Shown: piece after piece, positions 25,830 through 33,511 of the stretch | How positions within the stretch are numbered: position 1 is the stretch's first letter | Layout of the letters: each line of letters starts with the position of its first letter | Source of the DNA: an uncultured Marinococcus sp. | GTDB lineage: Bacteria > Bacillota > Bacilli > Bacillales > Marinococcaceae | Direction of reading: 5' to 3' | Assembly: GCF_947493875.1 (NCBI RefSeq) | Contig: NZ_CANLSU010000005.1 | Coordinates: 124,001-188,000 of the forward strand | Length of the DNA stretch: 64,000 nt | The notes under the pieces: model-generated | The model's database searches: none | What the model saw: the letters and a program-made list of their open reading frames with translations, nothing else | Told to the model about the DNA's origin: nothing | Program-made: the position numbers and the translations under genes

Positions 25830-26999
25830 TTACTGCAGCACGGATCGCAGCAGCGTATAAAGATTATTTTTCGCTTCAAAGCCGATGCCGGGAACCTCCG
25901 GCAGCTGCACATAGCCGTTTTCCACCGGATAGTCATCGGCAAATCCGCCGAATGGCTCAAAGACACCCGGATAGGATTCATTGCCGCCAAGACCGAGTCC
26001 GGCTGCAATATTTAGTGACATCTGATGACCGCCGTGCGGAATGCACCTTCTTGACGACCATCCGTTTGCATCCAGCATATCAAGCGTACGCATATATTCC
26101 ACCAGACCGTAGCTGAGGGCACAGTCAAACTGCAGGTAATCCCGGTCCGACCGCATACCGCCATAGCTGATTAAATTCCGTGCATCCTGCATGGAAAACA
26201 GGTTTTCGCCAGTGGCCATCGGATGGGAATAGTAGCGGCTCAATGTATTTTGCAGAGCGTAATCAAGCGGGTCGCCCGCTTCCTCGTACCAAAACAGCCC
26301 GTATGGTTCGAGCGCTTTCGCATAGGCAATCGCTTCATCCAGATCAAAGCGCCCGTTTGCATCCACTGCAAGCTTTCCCGGATCGCCGGTCACCTCAATG
26401 ACTGCTTCAATGCGCTGAATGTCCTCCTCAATCGATGATCCTCCTATTTTCATCTTCACCACCGAATAGCCGGAGTCCAAATACGTGCGCATCTCCTGCT
26501 GAAGGGCATCGAGTCCTTTTCCGGGCTGGTAATAGCCCCCGGCAGCATATACAAATACACTGCTGTCTGCTTCCCCGCTTCCATACCTTTCGGCAAGCAG
26601 CTGATACAGCGGCTTTTCCTCAATTTTTGCCACCGCATCCCATATCGCCATATCAATGACCCCGACAGCCACAGAGCGTTCGCCGTGACCACCGGGCTTT
26701 TCGCCGGTCATCAATATGCTCCAAATTTTAAAGGGATCCAGGTTGGTCCCATCATCACTTGTAATCTCCTGTTCAGATGCTTCAAGCAGACGCGGGATAA
26801 ACCGCTCGCGCAAAAGTCCGCTCGGTGCATACCTGCCGTTGGAGTTAAACCCATAGCCTACAACCGGTTTGCCGTTTTTTATGACATCGGTTTTGACCGC
26901 GACGACAGAAACATTCATTTTACTAAAATCAATAAACGCGTTACGGATGTCCGATTTGATCGGCACCGCCTGCTCTTCCACCTGTACAATTTTCACCAC
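25830..26999 (-). CDS. tarD: D-tartrate dehydratase (enolase superfamily)
   Basis: A 389-residue enzyme that removes water from D-tartrate to give oxaloacetate. The active site agrees in residue and numbering with Bradyrhizobium TarD as I recall it: Lys182 and Lys184 in VKMKIGG, Asp213 and Asn215 in VDANGRFD, Glu239/240 in WYEEAGDP, Glu265 in ATGENLFS, and His322 in IPHGGHQMSLN. Overall similarity appears high along the length, including GYGFNSNGRY and GGHGERSVAVG. Related acid-sugar dehydratases are the alternative, but these segments are specific. It lies 9 bases after a DASS transporter gene in the same operon, next to a two-component system that may sense the substrate. Confidence 0.9.
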   Translation of the reverse strand: MVKIVQVEEQAVPIKSDIRNAFIDFSKMNVSVVAVKTDVIKNGKPVVGYGFNSNGRYAPSGLLRERFIPRLLEASEQEITSDDGTNLDPFKIWSILMTGEKPGGHGERSVAVGVIDMAIWDAVAKIEEKPLYQLLAERYGSGEADSSVFVYAAGGYYQPGKGLDALQQEMRTYLDSGYSVVKMKIGGSSIEEDIQRIEAVIEVTGDPGKLAVDANGRFDLDEAIAYAKALEPYGLFWYEEAGDPLDYALQNTLSRYYSHPMATGENLFSMQDARNLISYGGMRSDRDYLQFDCALSYGLVEYMRTLDMLDANGWSSRRCIPHGGHQMSLNIAAGLGLGGNESYPGVFEPFGGFADDYPVENGYVQLPEVPGIGFEAKNNLYTLLRSVLQ

Positions 27000-27008
27000 G
27001 GATCCTCC

Positions 27009-28715
27009 TTAGTTGTTACGGAACGAGTCGGGTACGGTAGTCAAATCGATGCCCCAAAGCGTCGGCAGAACCAGGTAGACTAATGCCGTAATTAGTATTA
27101 TCGCAAATATATTCAGGAAGAAACCGTTTTTCACCATGTCGATGATCCGTATTTTCCCACTCCCGAAAATAATGGCGTTTGGCGGTGTACCAACCGGCAG
27201 CATAAACGCACAGTTTGCAGCCATGGCACACGGCACCATCAGTGCGAACGGGTGCACCTGAATCGCGAGTGCCAAAGAGGCCACCAGCGGAATAATCATG
27301 GTGCCTGTCGCTGTGTTGGACGTAATTTCCGTTAAGAACAATACAAGCGCAGCAGACACAAGAATCACAAGAATGATATTCACGCCTTCAAGAACAGTTA
27401 AGCTGTTACCAATCCATTCGGCAAGGTCTGTGTTACTAAAGCCGGCCGCAATCGCGAGACCGCCCCCGAACAACAGCAGAATGCCCCACGGAATTTCCCG
27501 GGAATCTTTCCAGACGAGTACCCGCGGGTCCTCCTGTTCTTTTGTGGCAGGCACCAAAAACAACAGCACGGTGGCGATCATGGCAATTCCTCCGTCACTG
27601 AGACCAGTAATCCCAACCACATTTTCCCAGAAGAAGGAACGTGTAATCCACATCACAGCGGCAAATACGAATACGGCCATTACAATTTTTTCTTCGTATT
27701 TCATCGCGCCGAGCTTTGTTCTCTCGGACTGAATCATGTCACGGCCGCCCGGTATAGTGGAAAAGCCGACATTATATACAAAACGGGTCAGATAGAACCA
27801 TACAATCAGTAAGAAGACAGCTACAATCGGCGCACCGAACATAATCCACTGGGCGAAGGAAATCTGCTGTCCGAACAGCTCCTCCGACTGCGCGGCCAGA
27901 ATACTGAGTGGCGGCGTTCCGATCAGTGTACCGAGCCCGCCGACCGTTCCGGCGTAACCAACACCGAAAATAAGCGCCTTTTCAAATTTTTTCACTTCTT
28001 TTTCGGAATCCTTTTCTTCCTTGAGGGCTTCCGATACCTGATACGTAATCGCAAGCGCAATTGGTAGCATCATCATGGTTGACGCTGTATTGGAGACCCA
28101 CATGGATAAAAAGCCTGTGGCAACCATAAAGCCGAGAATAATCCGGTTGGTGCTTGTCCCGATAACCGCGATAATAAACAGCGCGATCCTCTTATGTAGG
28201 TTCCATTTTTCCATCGCATAGGCAATAAAGAAACCACCTAAGAACAAGAAGATAATATCGTTACCGTAGGAAGAAACGACCGTGTCGCCGTCCAGTGCCC
28301 CGGTAATAGGCAGAAGGACAATCGGCAAAAGCGAGGTCGCCGGAATTGGGATCGCTTCTGTAATCCACCAGGTGGCGATCCAAAGCGTGGTGGCAAGGAC
28401 TGCTTTTCCTTCATAGCTGAGCCCCGAAGGATCCAAAAATAACATGGTAATGAGAAATAATAATGGCCCTAAAATAAGTCCTACGAGCTGGGGACGTTTG
28501 TAGGCTGGGTCCTGCCCGCCACTGTCTCCTCCATTGTTTCCTCCTCCGTCGTCTCCGCCACGATTGGTCTTGCGTCCTGCAGTAGAAGGATCCTGGATCT
28601 CTTCTTCCTTATGACGCGTTGGTGACCGGTCCGTCTGGAACACATTCAGCAGTTTTTTGGTCTGCCTGTGGGAATTCCACAATGATTTCCAGCCGGAAGC
28701 AACCGTATTCTTCAT
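27009..28715 (-). CDS. DASS (SLC13) family sodium:dicarboxylate symporter, probable tartrate importer
   Basis: A 568-residue membrane protein with a hydrophilic N-terminal extension of about 80 residues, rich in Gly, Asp and Asn. At least ten hydrophobic segments follow. The two substrate- and sodium-binding repeats carry the SNT motif: SNTASTMMMLPIALA in the first half and TSNTATGTMIIPLVAS in the second, with LPVGTPPNAIIFGSG after it. These are hallmarks of the divalent anion:sodium symporter family, which moves succinate, malate, citrate or tartrate. A GTG three codons upstream is in frame; the ATG at 28715 fits AGAGGTGAG better. Linkage to tarD suggests D-tartrate as substrate. Confidence 0.9.
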   Translation of the reverse strand: MKNTVASGWKSLWNSHRQTKKLLNVFQTDRSPTRHKEEEIQDPSTAGRKTNRGGDDGGGNNGGDSGGQDPAYKRPQLVGLILGPLLFLITMLFLDPSGLSYEGKAVLATTLWIATWWITEAIPIPATSLLPIVLLPITGALDGDTVVSSYGNDIIFLFLGGFFIAYAMEKWNLHKRIALFIIAVIGTSTNRIILGFMVATGFLSMWVSNTASTMMMLPIALAITYQVSEALKEEKDSEKEVKKFEKALIFGVGYAGTVGGLGTLIGTPPLSILAAQSEELFGQQISFAQWIMFGAPIVAVFLLIVWFYLTRFVYNVGFSTIPGGRDMIQSERTKLGAMKYEEKIVMAVFVFAAVMWITRSFFWENVVGITGLSDGGIAMIATVLLFLVPATKEQEDPRVLVWKDSREIPWGILLLFGGGLAIAAGFSNTDLAEWIGNSLTVLEGVNIILVILVSAALVLFLTEITSNTATGTMIIPLVASLALAIQVHPFALMVPCAMAANCAFMLPVGTPPNAIIFGSGKIRIIDMVKNGFFLNIFAIILITALVYLVLPTLWGIDLTTVPDSFRNN

Positions 28716-28740
28716 CCTTCTCACCTCTTTTTTCAGATTA

Positions 28741-28755
28741 TTGAAAGCGCTTGCT
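28741..28755. promoter_or_regulatory. cre-like site before the tartrate transporter
   Basis: TTGAAAGCGCTTGCT fits WTGNAANCGNWNNCW fully. It lies in the untranslated leader, 26 to 40 bases before the transporter start, consistent with CcpA roadblock. Confidence 0.55.
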
Positions 28756-28766
28756 GATTAATATAA

Positions 28767-28820
28767 TAGAGTTTTGATTCCTTGTATACATTTTGTAAGT
28801 AAGCACATACTTTTGTAAAC
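28767..28820 (-). promoter_or_regulatory. Activator-type promoter region of the tartrate operon with direct repeats
   Basis: On the minus strand a good -10 (TATTAT) has no matching -35. Two direct repeats, ATACATTTTGTAA (28786-28798) and ATACTTTTGTAA (28807-28818), lie about two helical turns apart at and upstream of the missing -35. This is the usual layout for a response-regulator-activated promoter. Confidence 0.45.
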
Positions 28821-28849
28821 AAAATAACCAAAACCTTCAGCCTTTTTCC

Positions 28850-29560
28850 TTACTTTTCCATCCAGTCTTTAAGTATTTCCACCTGCTCCGGAGGCATCGT
28901 GTACTGCTGCAGCGGCCTGCCGCTTCCCGCATAGTTCATCGTTATTTTAAGCACCCCTTCTCCCTCCAGAAAAGCGAGATACTTCCGTACGGACACTCTC
29001 GATATGCCCGTGCTTTCTGCGAGCCCCTGCGTCGTAAAGGTACTGCCCGCATGCTGCAGAATTTCTTCGCCGACAATCCGGAAGGTTTCTGTCGTAAGCC
29101 CCTTGGGCAGCTCGTGCTCCTCCTGTGTTCCCTTGTTGGCTAAAAACAGCTGATCCACATCCTCCTGCCCCCACTCCTTTTTCGTCCCGGACGCCTTCTG
29201 CCATTCCTTGACATTGATTAACGCTTCCCGGAAACGCTCAAAATGAAACGGTTTAATCAGGTAATCTGTACAGCCAAGCCGTTTGGCCCGCTGCAGGGAC
29301 GAGGTGTCGTTCGCCGACGTAATCGCAATCACGTCCACCGGGATCTGTTCTCTTCGCAGCTCCTCTAGAAGATCAAGGCCGTTTTCTTTATTTAAATACA
29401 CGTCCAAAAGCACAATATCGACCGCTTCTGCATGAAGCATTTCTTTTGCCTTCGTCAGGTTTTCCGCATGCCCCGCTACGTCAAACCCGGGAACACGTTC
29501 GACATACATGCGGTTAAATTTAGCTACCATTGGGTCATCTTCGACCATTAATACTCTCAT
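28850..29560 (-). CDS. Response regulator, CitT/DcuR family, partner of carboxylate sensor 2
   Basis: A 236-residue regulator. The receiver domain has EDDPMVAKFN at the start, phospho-acceptor Asp in IVLLDVYLN and Lys in DYLIKPFHF. The C-terminal winged helix-turn-helix is visible as TTQGLAESTGISRVSVRKYLAFLE. AAGGAGAAC, located in the end of the kinase gene, is its ribosome binding site. Kinase stop and regulator start are one base apart. The transporter-tarD operon lies directly downstream in the same direction but has its own promoter region, so it is the likely target. Confidence 0.9.
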   Translation of the reverse strand: MRVLMVEDDPMVAKFNRMYVERVPGFDVAGHAENLTKAKEMLHAEAVDIVLLDVYLNKENGLDLLEELRREQIPVDVIAITSANDTSSLQRAKRLGCTDYLIKPFHFERFREALINVKEWQKASGTKKEWGQEDVDQLFLANKGTQEEHELPKGLTTETFRIVGEEILQHAGSTFTTQGLAESTGISRVSVRKYLAFLEGEGVLKITMNYAGSGRPLQQYTMPPEQVEILKDWMEK

Positions 29561-29561
29561 T

Positions 29562-31172
29562 TCAGTTCTCCTTCTTTATTGGTATCTGCACGTCAAAGGC
29601 CGTTCCTTCCCCTGGCTGGGAATCGATGAACACGTCCGCCTGCAGCGTCTCAAGCGAACGCTTCGTATTGTACATGCCAAAGCCCCGGCCCTCGCCCTTC
29701 GTCGAGTACCCCCGTTCAAACAGTTCTGCCTGGGTCTTCTCATCCATCCCCCGCCCGTTATCTTCGATTTGAAAGCCGAGATAGCTGTTTTCTACGTAAA
29801 TATGCATAAACAAATGAGGGGACGGCGTTTGCTTCATCGCGTCACGGGCATTGTCGATCAGATTGCCGATAATTGTGATCATATGGTCGGTCCATTCAGG
29901 ATCAGCCATCGCCGGCCACATCCCGCTTCCCGAGAGCTCCACTTCGATACCGTTTTCCTGCAGGTTGGATATTTTATTCATTAAATAGCCGGCAAGCACC
30001 GGATCCTTCACATAAGCGGTCACCCATCCGACCTCCTGGCGGTAGTTGCTTGAAATGCTCATCACATAGTCATCGAGCTCTTCATATGATTCTGTCTGAA
30101 TCATGGCCGAAATGACGTGAAGCTTGTTCATAAACTCGTGGGACTGGGCCCTGAGCGTCTCCGCATAGGTTCTGGCGCCGGACAGCTGCTCGACGAGCCG
30201 CGTTAGCTCATCTTTGTTGCGAAAGGTTGCCACAGCACCAAGCAGGGTTGTGTTTGAAACGACCGGCATGCAGCTCACGATAATTTCTACGTCGTTCAGC
30301 TGCTGGATCTGGTCGAGCTCCTGCTCTTTTGTCTGCAGCACTCTTTTCAGAAGGGAATCAGCAAAGAAATGGGATATATCCTTTCCCATCGGATCTTCTT
30401 CGGCGCCGGCTTCCGCGAACAGTTCCCTGGCCGCATCGTTGGCCAGAATTACTGTGCCGTTGCTGTTGACGGCAAGTACGCCTTCCCGTACAGAGGACAT
30501 AATTGCCTCCCGCTGTTCAAGCACCTGCGATATTTCAAGCGGCTCGAGGCCGTGCATCGTTTTTTTGATCCGGCGGGCCAGCCAGAAGGCGCCAAGTACG
30601 CCGGCGGCCAGACCGATACCACTGCCGAGCACCAGAGTTTTCTGGTCTGCCCAGATATCCTCCTGAATGCTGTCGGTCAGAATGCCCACGGAGGTGACGC
30701 CGATCTGCTCCCCTCCGGCCATCACCGGTACAAACGCCCGCATGGACACACCGAGCGTTCCTTCAGCCGTGGATACATACGTACGGCCGTTCAAGGCCTC
30801 TGTCTCGTCTCCCCCGGCGAATCTCTTTCCGATCCGGTCCTCGCGCGGATGCGTATACCTCACGCTGTTCATATCCATAACGACAATGTATTCCATATTC
30901 GTTGCTTCCTGTACTTCTTTTGTATATTCCTGCAGGCTGCCTCCCTGGCCGCCGGCCTGCAGCGCTTGTGCTGCTTCCGGTGAACGGCTGACAGCCTGGG
31001 CAATATTCAGTGCTTTTTCTGCCTGCTGATCCCGGACATCGTCAGCTGTATCCACGGCAACGATAATGCCGGTAATGCAAAGCGCAATCAGCATCACTGC
31101 AGAAATTAACAAGGTAATCCATGTTACGAGCTTTAACGGTTTAGTTCGCTTTTTCCCCACCATATCCCCCAT
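29562..31172 (-). CDS. Sensor histidine kinase, CitA/DcuS type (carboxylate sensor 2)
   Basis: A kinase of about 536 residues. A first transmembrane helix (WITLLISAVMLIALCITGIIVA, read in part) precedes an extracytoplasmic sCache domain with RYTHP, the motif linked to carboxylate binding. The second helix is followed by a PAS domain, the phospho-acceptor His in SHEFMNKLHVISAMIQ, and HATPase boxes NLIDNARDAM and DNGRGMDEK. Several start codons (GTG 31175, ATG 31172, ATG 31163) are possible and none has an ideal ribosome binding site. Neighbouring genes suggest D-tartrate or another dicarboxylate as the signal. Confidence 0.9.
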   Translation of the reverse strand: MGDMVGKKRTKPLKLVTWITLLISAVMLIALCITGIIVAVDTADDVRDQQAEKALNIAQAVSRSPEAAQALQAGGQGGSLQEYTKEVQEATNMEYIVVMDMNSVRYTHPREDRIGKRFAGGDETEALNGRTYVSTAEGTLGVSMRAFVPVMAGGEQIGVTSVGILTDSIQEDIWADQKTLVLGSGIGLAAGVLGAFWLARRIKKTMHGLEPLEISQVLEQREAIMSSVREGVLAVNSNGTVILANDAARELFAEAGAEEDPMGKDISHFFADSLLKRVLQTKEQELDQIQQLNDVEIIVSCMPVVSNTTLLGAVATFRNKDELTRLVEQLSGARTYAETLRAQSHEFMNKLHVISAMIQTESYEELDDYVMSISSNYRQEVGWVTAYVKDPVLAGYLMNKISNLQENGIEVELSGSGMWPAMADPEWTDHMITIIGNLIDNARDAMKQTPSPHLFMHIYVENSYLGFQIEDNGRGMDEKTQAELFERGYSTKGEGRGFGMYNTKRSLETLQADVFIDSQPGEGTAFDVQIPIKKEN

Positions 31173-31207
31173 CACTGCTGCAAATACTTATGTTTAGTAA
31201 CATGTTT

Positions 31208-31236
31208 ATTATGCAGGGAGCTGTCCGTTTTTTCAA
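31208..31236 (-). promoter_or_regulatory. Sigma-A promoter of the second two-component operon
   Basis: On the minus strand TTGAAA (31231-31236) and CATAAT (31208-31213) are 17 bases apart, about 36 bases before the kinase start. Confidence 0.6.
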
Positions 31237-31261
31237 ACGAAGGTGACAGGGGCTCTGGCGT

Positions 31262-32083
31262 TTATTTTGGCTGGCAGGTCGGGCAGTAGTAGCAGCGTCT
31301 TGAACCGGCAGTGAAGCGGATAATTTCCGTCCCGTCCACCCGGCAGGGCTCGCCGCCGCGGTTAAACACCCAGTGCCGGTACTCGCTGTAAGCTTTCCCC
31401 TCTGCCCTTGCACGCTCGACGACTGACTCATCCGTTGTTATTCCTTTTTGTTTATAGGAGCGCTCCATCAATACAAGCAGTACTTCAGCCACCTGCCGGA
31501 CCTGTCCGTTATCCAGATCAGCGGGCCGTTGATCCGGATAAACACCGGCAGCAAACAGTATTTCGCTGCGAAGGTAATTACCGATGCCCCCAATAAAATG
31601 CTGATCAAGCAAAAGTGATGTCAGGCGCCGGTTCCGGAACTTTTTATCCAGGGCGCGCTCCACAATCATATCCACTGTTACTTTCTCGCTGAGCGGATCC
31701 GGTCCAACCTTGGAGACAAATGGGTGGTCCCAGATTTCTTCAGTCGGCATAATCTCCACATCCGAGGCGCTGTACAGCAGGGCGGATTTCTTTTCATTAT
31801 GCAGGGCCAGACGGAGCTTGCGGTTTGTCTTCGGGTACGTGTAGCTGTTTTTAACATACCATCTTCCGTAAAGCTGATTATGGGAGTAGATGGTATAGCC
31901 GCTATTCAAATGAATGAGCATCGCCTTGCCTTTTGTAGCCACCTCATTGACCTCTGAGCCCGAAAGCAGATTTTCGTAAGCCTTTAATCGCTCAAATGCC
32001 GTGTATATCTCGCTGATCGGCCCTTTTTGCAGGGCTTTTTCCACTTTATCGGCTTCCCGCCGTATTTCTGGTCCTTCAGGCAT
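31262..32083 (-). CDS. nei: Endonuclease VIII (Fpg/Nei DNA glycosylase family)
   Basis: A 273-residue bifunctional glycosylase/AP lyase for oxidised pyrimidines. The catalytic N terminus MPEGPEIRREADKVE provides Pro2 and Glu3. The central YSHNQLYGRWYV, LLYSASDIE-like (LLYSASDVE) and HPFVSKVGPDPL segments resemble E. coli Nei closely. The helix-two-turn-helix region is LLLDQHFIGGIGNYLRSEILF. The C-terminal zinc finger is altered: the first pair reads CRVD instead of C-x2-C, while the second pair (CPTC) is intact and an extra Cys precedes it. AGGAGCG stands before the ATG, 15 bases after the PrsW-type gene. Confidence 0.92.
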   Translation of the reverse strand: MPEGPEIRREADKVEKALQKGPISEIYTAFERLKAYENLLSGSEVNEVATKGKAMLIHLNSGYTIYSHNQLYGRWYVKNSYTYPKTNRKLRLALHNEKKSALLYSASDVEIMPTEEIWDHPFVSKVGPDPLSEKVTVDMIVERALDKKFRNRRLTSLLLDQHFIGGIGNYLRSEILFAAGVYPDQRPADLDNGQVRQVAEVLLVLMERSYKQKGITTDESVVERARAEGKAYSEYRHWVFNRGGEPCRVDGTEIIRFTAGSRRCYYCPTCQPK

Positions 32084-32098
32084 GTCGCTGTTCGCTCC

Positions 32099-33373
32099 TT
32101 ATTCCTTGTTATCTTTCCGACCCATGCGTGACATCGTCTGTCCCCGCGAGACCGTTTGAACCTCCAGTTCGTCTTCACCGACCTGCTCCGGCTTCTTTCC
32201 ATTTGTATGCAAAGCTGCAATCTGACGCAGACTAGCCTGGATCATCGTCAAAATCAAATACCAGGCCACAGCGATCAAAATCAGCTGCACGAAACGGCTG
32301 TCAGGAAACAATGCAATCGGCATATCCCATACTGCATGAAGCAGCACTGGAATAATAAAGATTTTCAAAAACTGCCGGTCCGTCAAATGCTTTTTCCGCA
32401 GCGGCCCGCCGCGCTTTACGAGCAGTAAAGCAGCACCTATGATGGCGCCCCATACAACGTGCCCGCCAATCGACAGCCAGCCGCGTTCGAAAATAACGTC
32501 GATCATTACGCCGGTTCCATACTGCAGGCCGAAATTAAGCGCATAGCCGGCGGACTCAAAGGCAGCGAAGCCTGCGCCGACAGCAGCACCGATCAAGAGC
32601 CCGTTCAGAATATACTTCACCTGCGTTTTCTTTATTAAGTACGCAATAATAATCAGCTTTCCCACTTCTTCGACAACACCAATAACGATAGCGCTGAAGA
32701 ACCCGATTTCACCGATGGGGATAAAGGAATACAAAATCAGCGTGACAAAAATTGACGCCACCCCTCCGACGAAAAACATCTGCAGCACGCGAAGCATACT
32801 GATGTTTCTCGGAGCGTTCAGTTCATAAAAAAATACAACGAGCGCAAAAGGGGCAGCAAATGAACCGATGGCGATCATGCCCGGGATAGTCAGCACATTG
32901 CCGAAAAACAGCGTACATCCATACAAAATCAAATATGTTACCGCAAGCACCAGAAGCACTCGTGAAAACAGCCACGGCTTAGGCCAAGAAAGCGGAATCT
33001 CCTGCTCGTTCGGCGTCGTCAGGGAGGTGCCGGAAATAAACACCAGCTCTGCTTCCTCCCTCGTGTGCCGCTTGAATACGTCCGAAAACAAATTTTTCAA
33101 ATGGAAATCGGCCGACCCTTCTTCCCCGACATATTGATTAATCCGGGTGGAAGCACGGATAAAGGCACTTCTCGCCTGGTCGCCAGGATGCTCTTCTTCT
33201 GTAAGCGCTTCGGCGAGAATCGTGCGGCTGAGCGAAAGCCAGCGCCCCCCGGTGGCTTCCGACCATACCAGCGTTTTAGCACCAATTTGCTTTTCATCGA
33301 TTAACGCCCGCATCTGCGCACTCGACAGCGGCCCGTGCTCTTTTTCGTTCTGCCTGTAGTACCAGTAATCCAT
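32099..33373 (-). CDS. PrsW-type intramembrane metalloprotease with N-terminal GYF-like domain
   Basis: A 424-residue membrane protein. The first 55 residues (WYYRQNEKEHGPLSSAQMRALI and later WLSLS) look like a GYF_2 domain. A hydrophilic linker and about eight hydrophobic segments follow. The protease signature can be read inside the membrane part: VVEEVGKL (EE pair), AFESAGYALNFG, GGHVVWGAIIGAA and LLHAVWDMP. PrsW proteins cut membrane-bound anti-sigma factors such as RsiW. The GYF-like domain may recruit a partner. AGGAGGGGG precedes the ATG. nei follows after 15 bases and may be co-transcribed. No anti-sigma factor gene lies nearby. Confidence 0.87.
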   Translation of the reverse strand: MDYWYYRQNEKEHGPLSSAQMRALIDEKQIGAKTLVWSEATGGRWLSLSRTILAEALTEEEHPGDQARSAFIRASTRINQYVGEEGSADFHLKNLFSDVFKRHTREEAELVFISGTSLTTPNEQEIPLSWPKPWLFSRVLLVLAVTYLILYGCTLFFGNVLTIPGMIAIGSFAAPFALVVFFYELNAPRNISMLRVLQMFFVGGVASIFVTLILYSFIPIGEIGFFSAIVIGVVEEVGKLIIIAYLIKKTQVKYILNGLLIGAAVGAGFAAFESAGYALNFGLQYGTGVMIDVIFERGWLSIGGHVVWGAIIGAALLLVKRGGPLRKKHLTDRQFLKIFIIPVLLHAVWDMPIALFPDSRFVQLILIAVAWYLILTMIQASLRQIAALHTNGKKPEQVGEDELEVQTVSRGQTMSRMGRKDNKE

Positions 33374-33470
33374 AGATTCCCCCTCCTGCTTCTGCTTCTT
33401 TGACTACTTTTATTTTACCCGAATGCCACAAATCATAAGCCCTATACATTCCGGATGGAACCCCAGGCAC

Positions 33471-33501
33471 AAAAAACCAGCCTGTTTTTCTACAGGACTG
33501 G
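33471..33501 (-). terminator. Terminator of the cyd operon
   Basis: On the minus strand CCAGTCCTGT pairs with ACAGGCTGG (one bulge) around a short A-rich loop and is followed by TTTTTT. It lies 11 bases after the last cyd gene. Confidence 0.8.
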
Positions 33502-33511
33502 CTCTTTTTGG

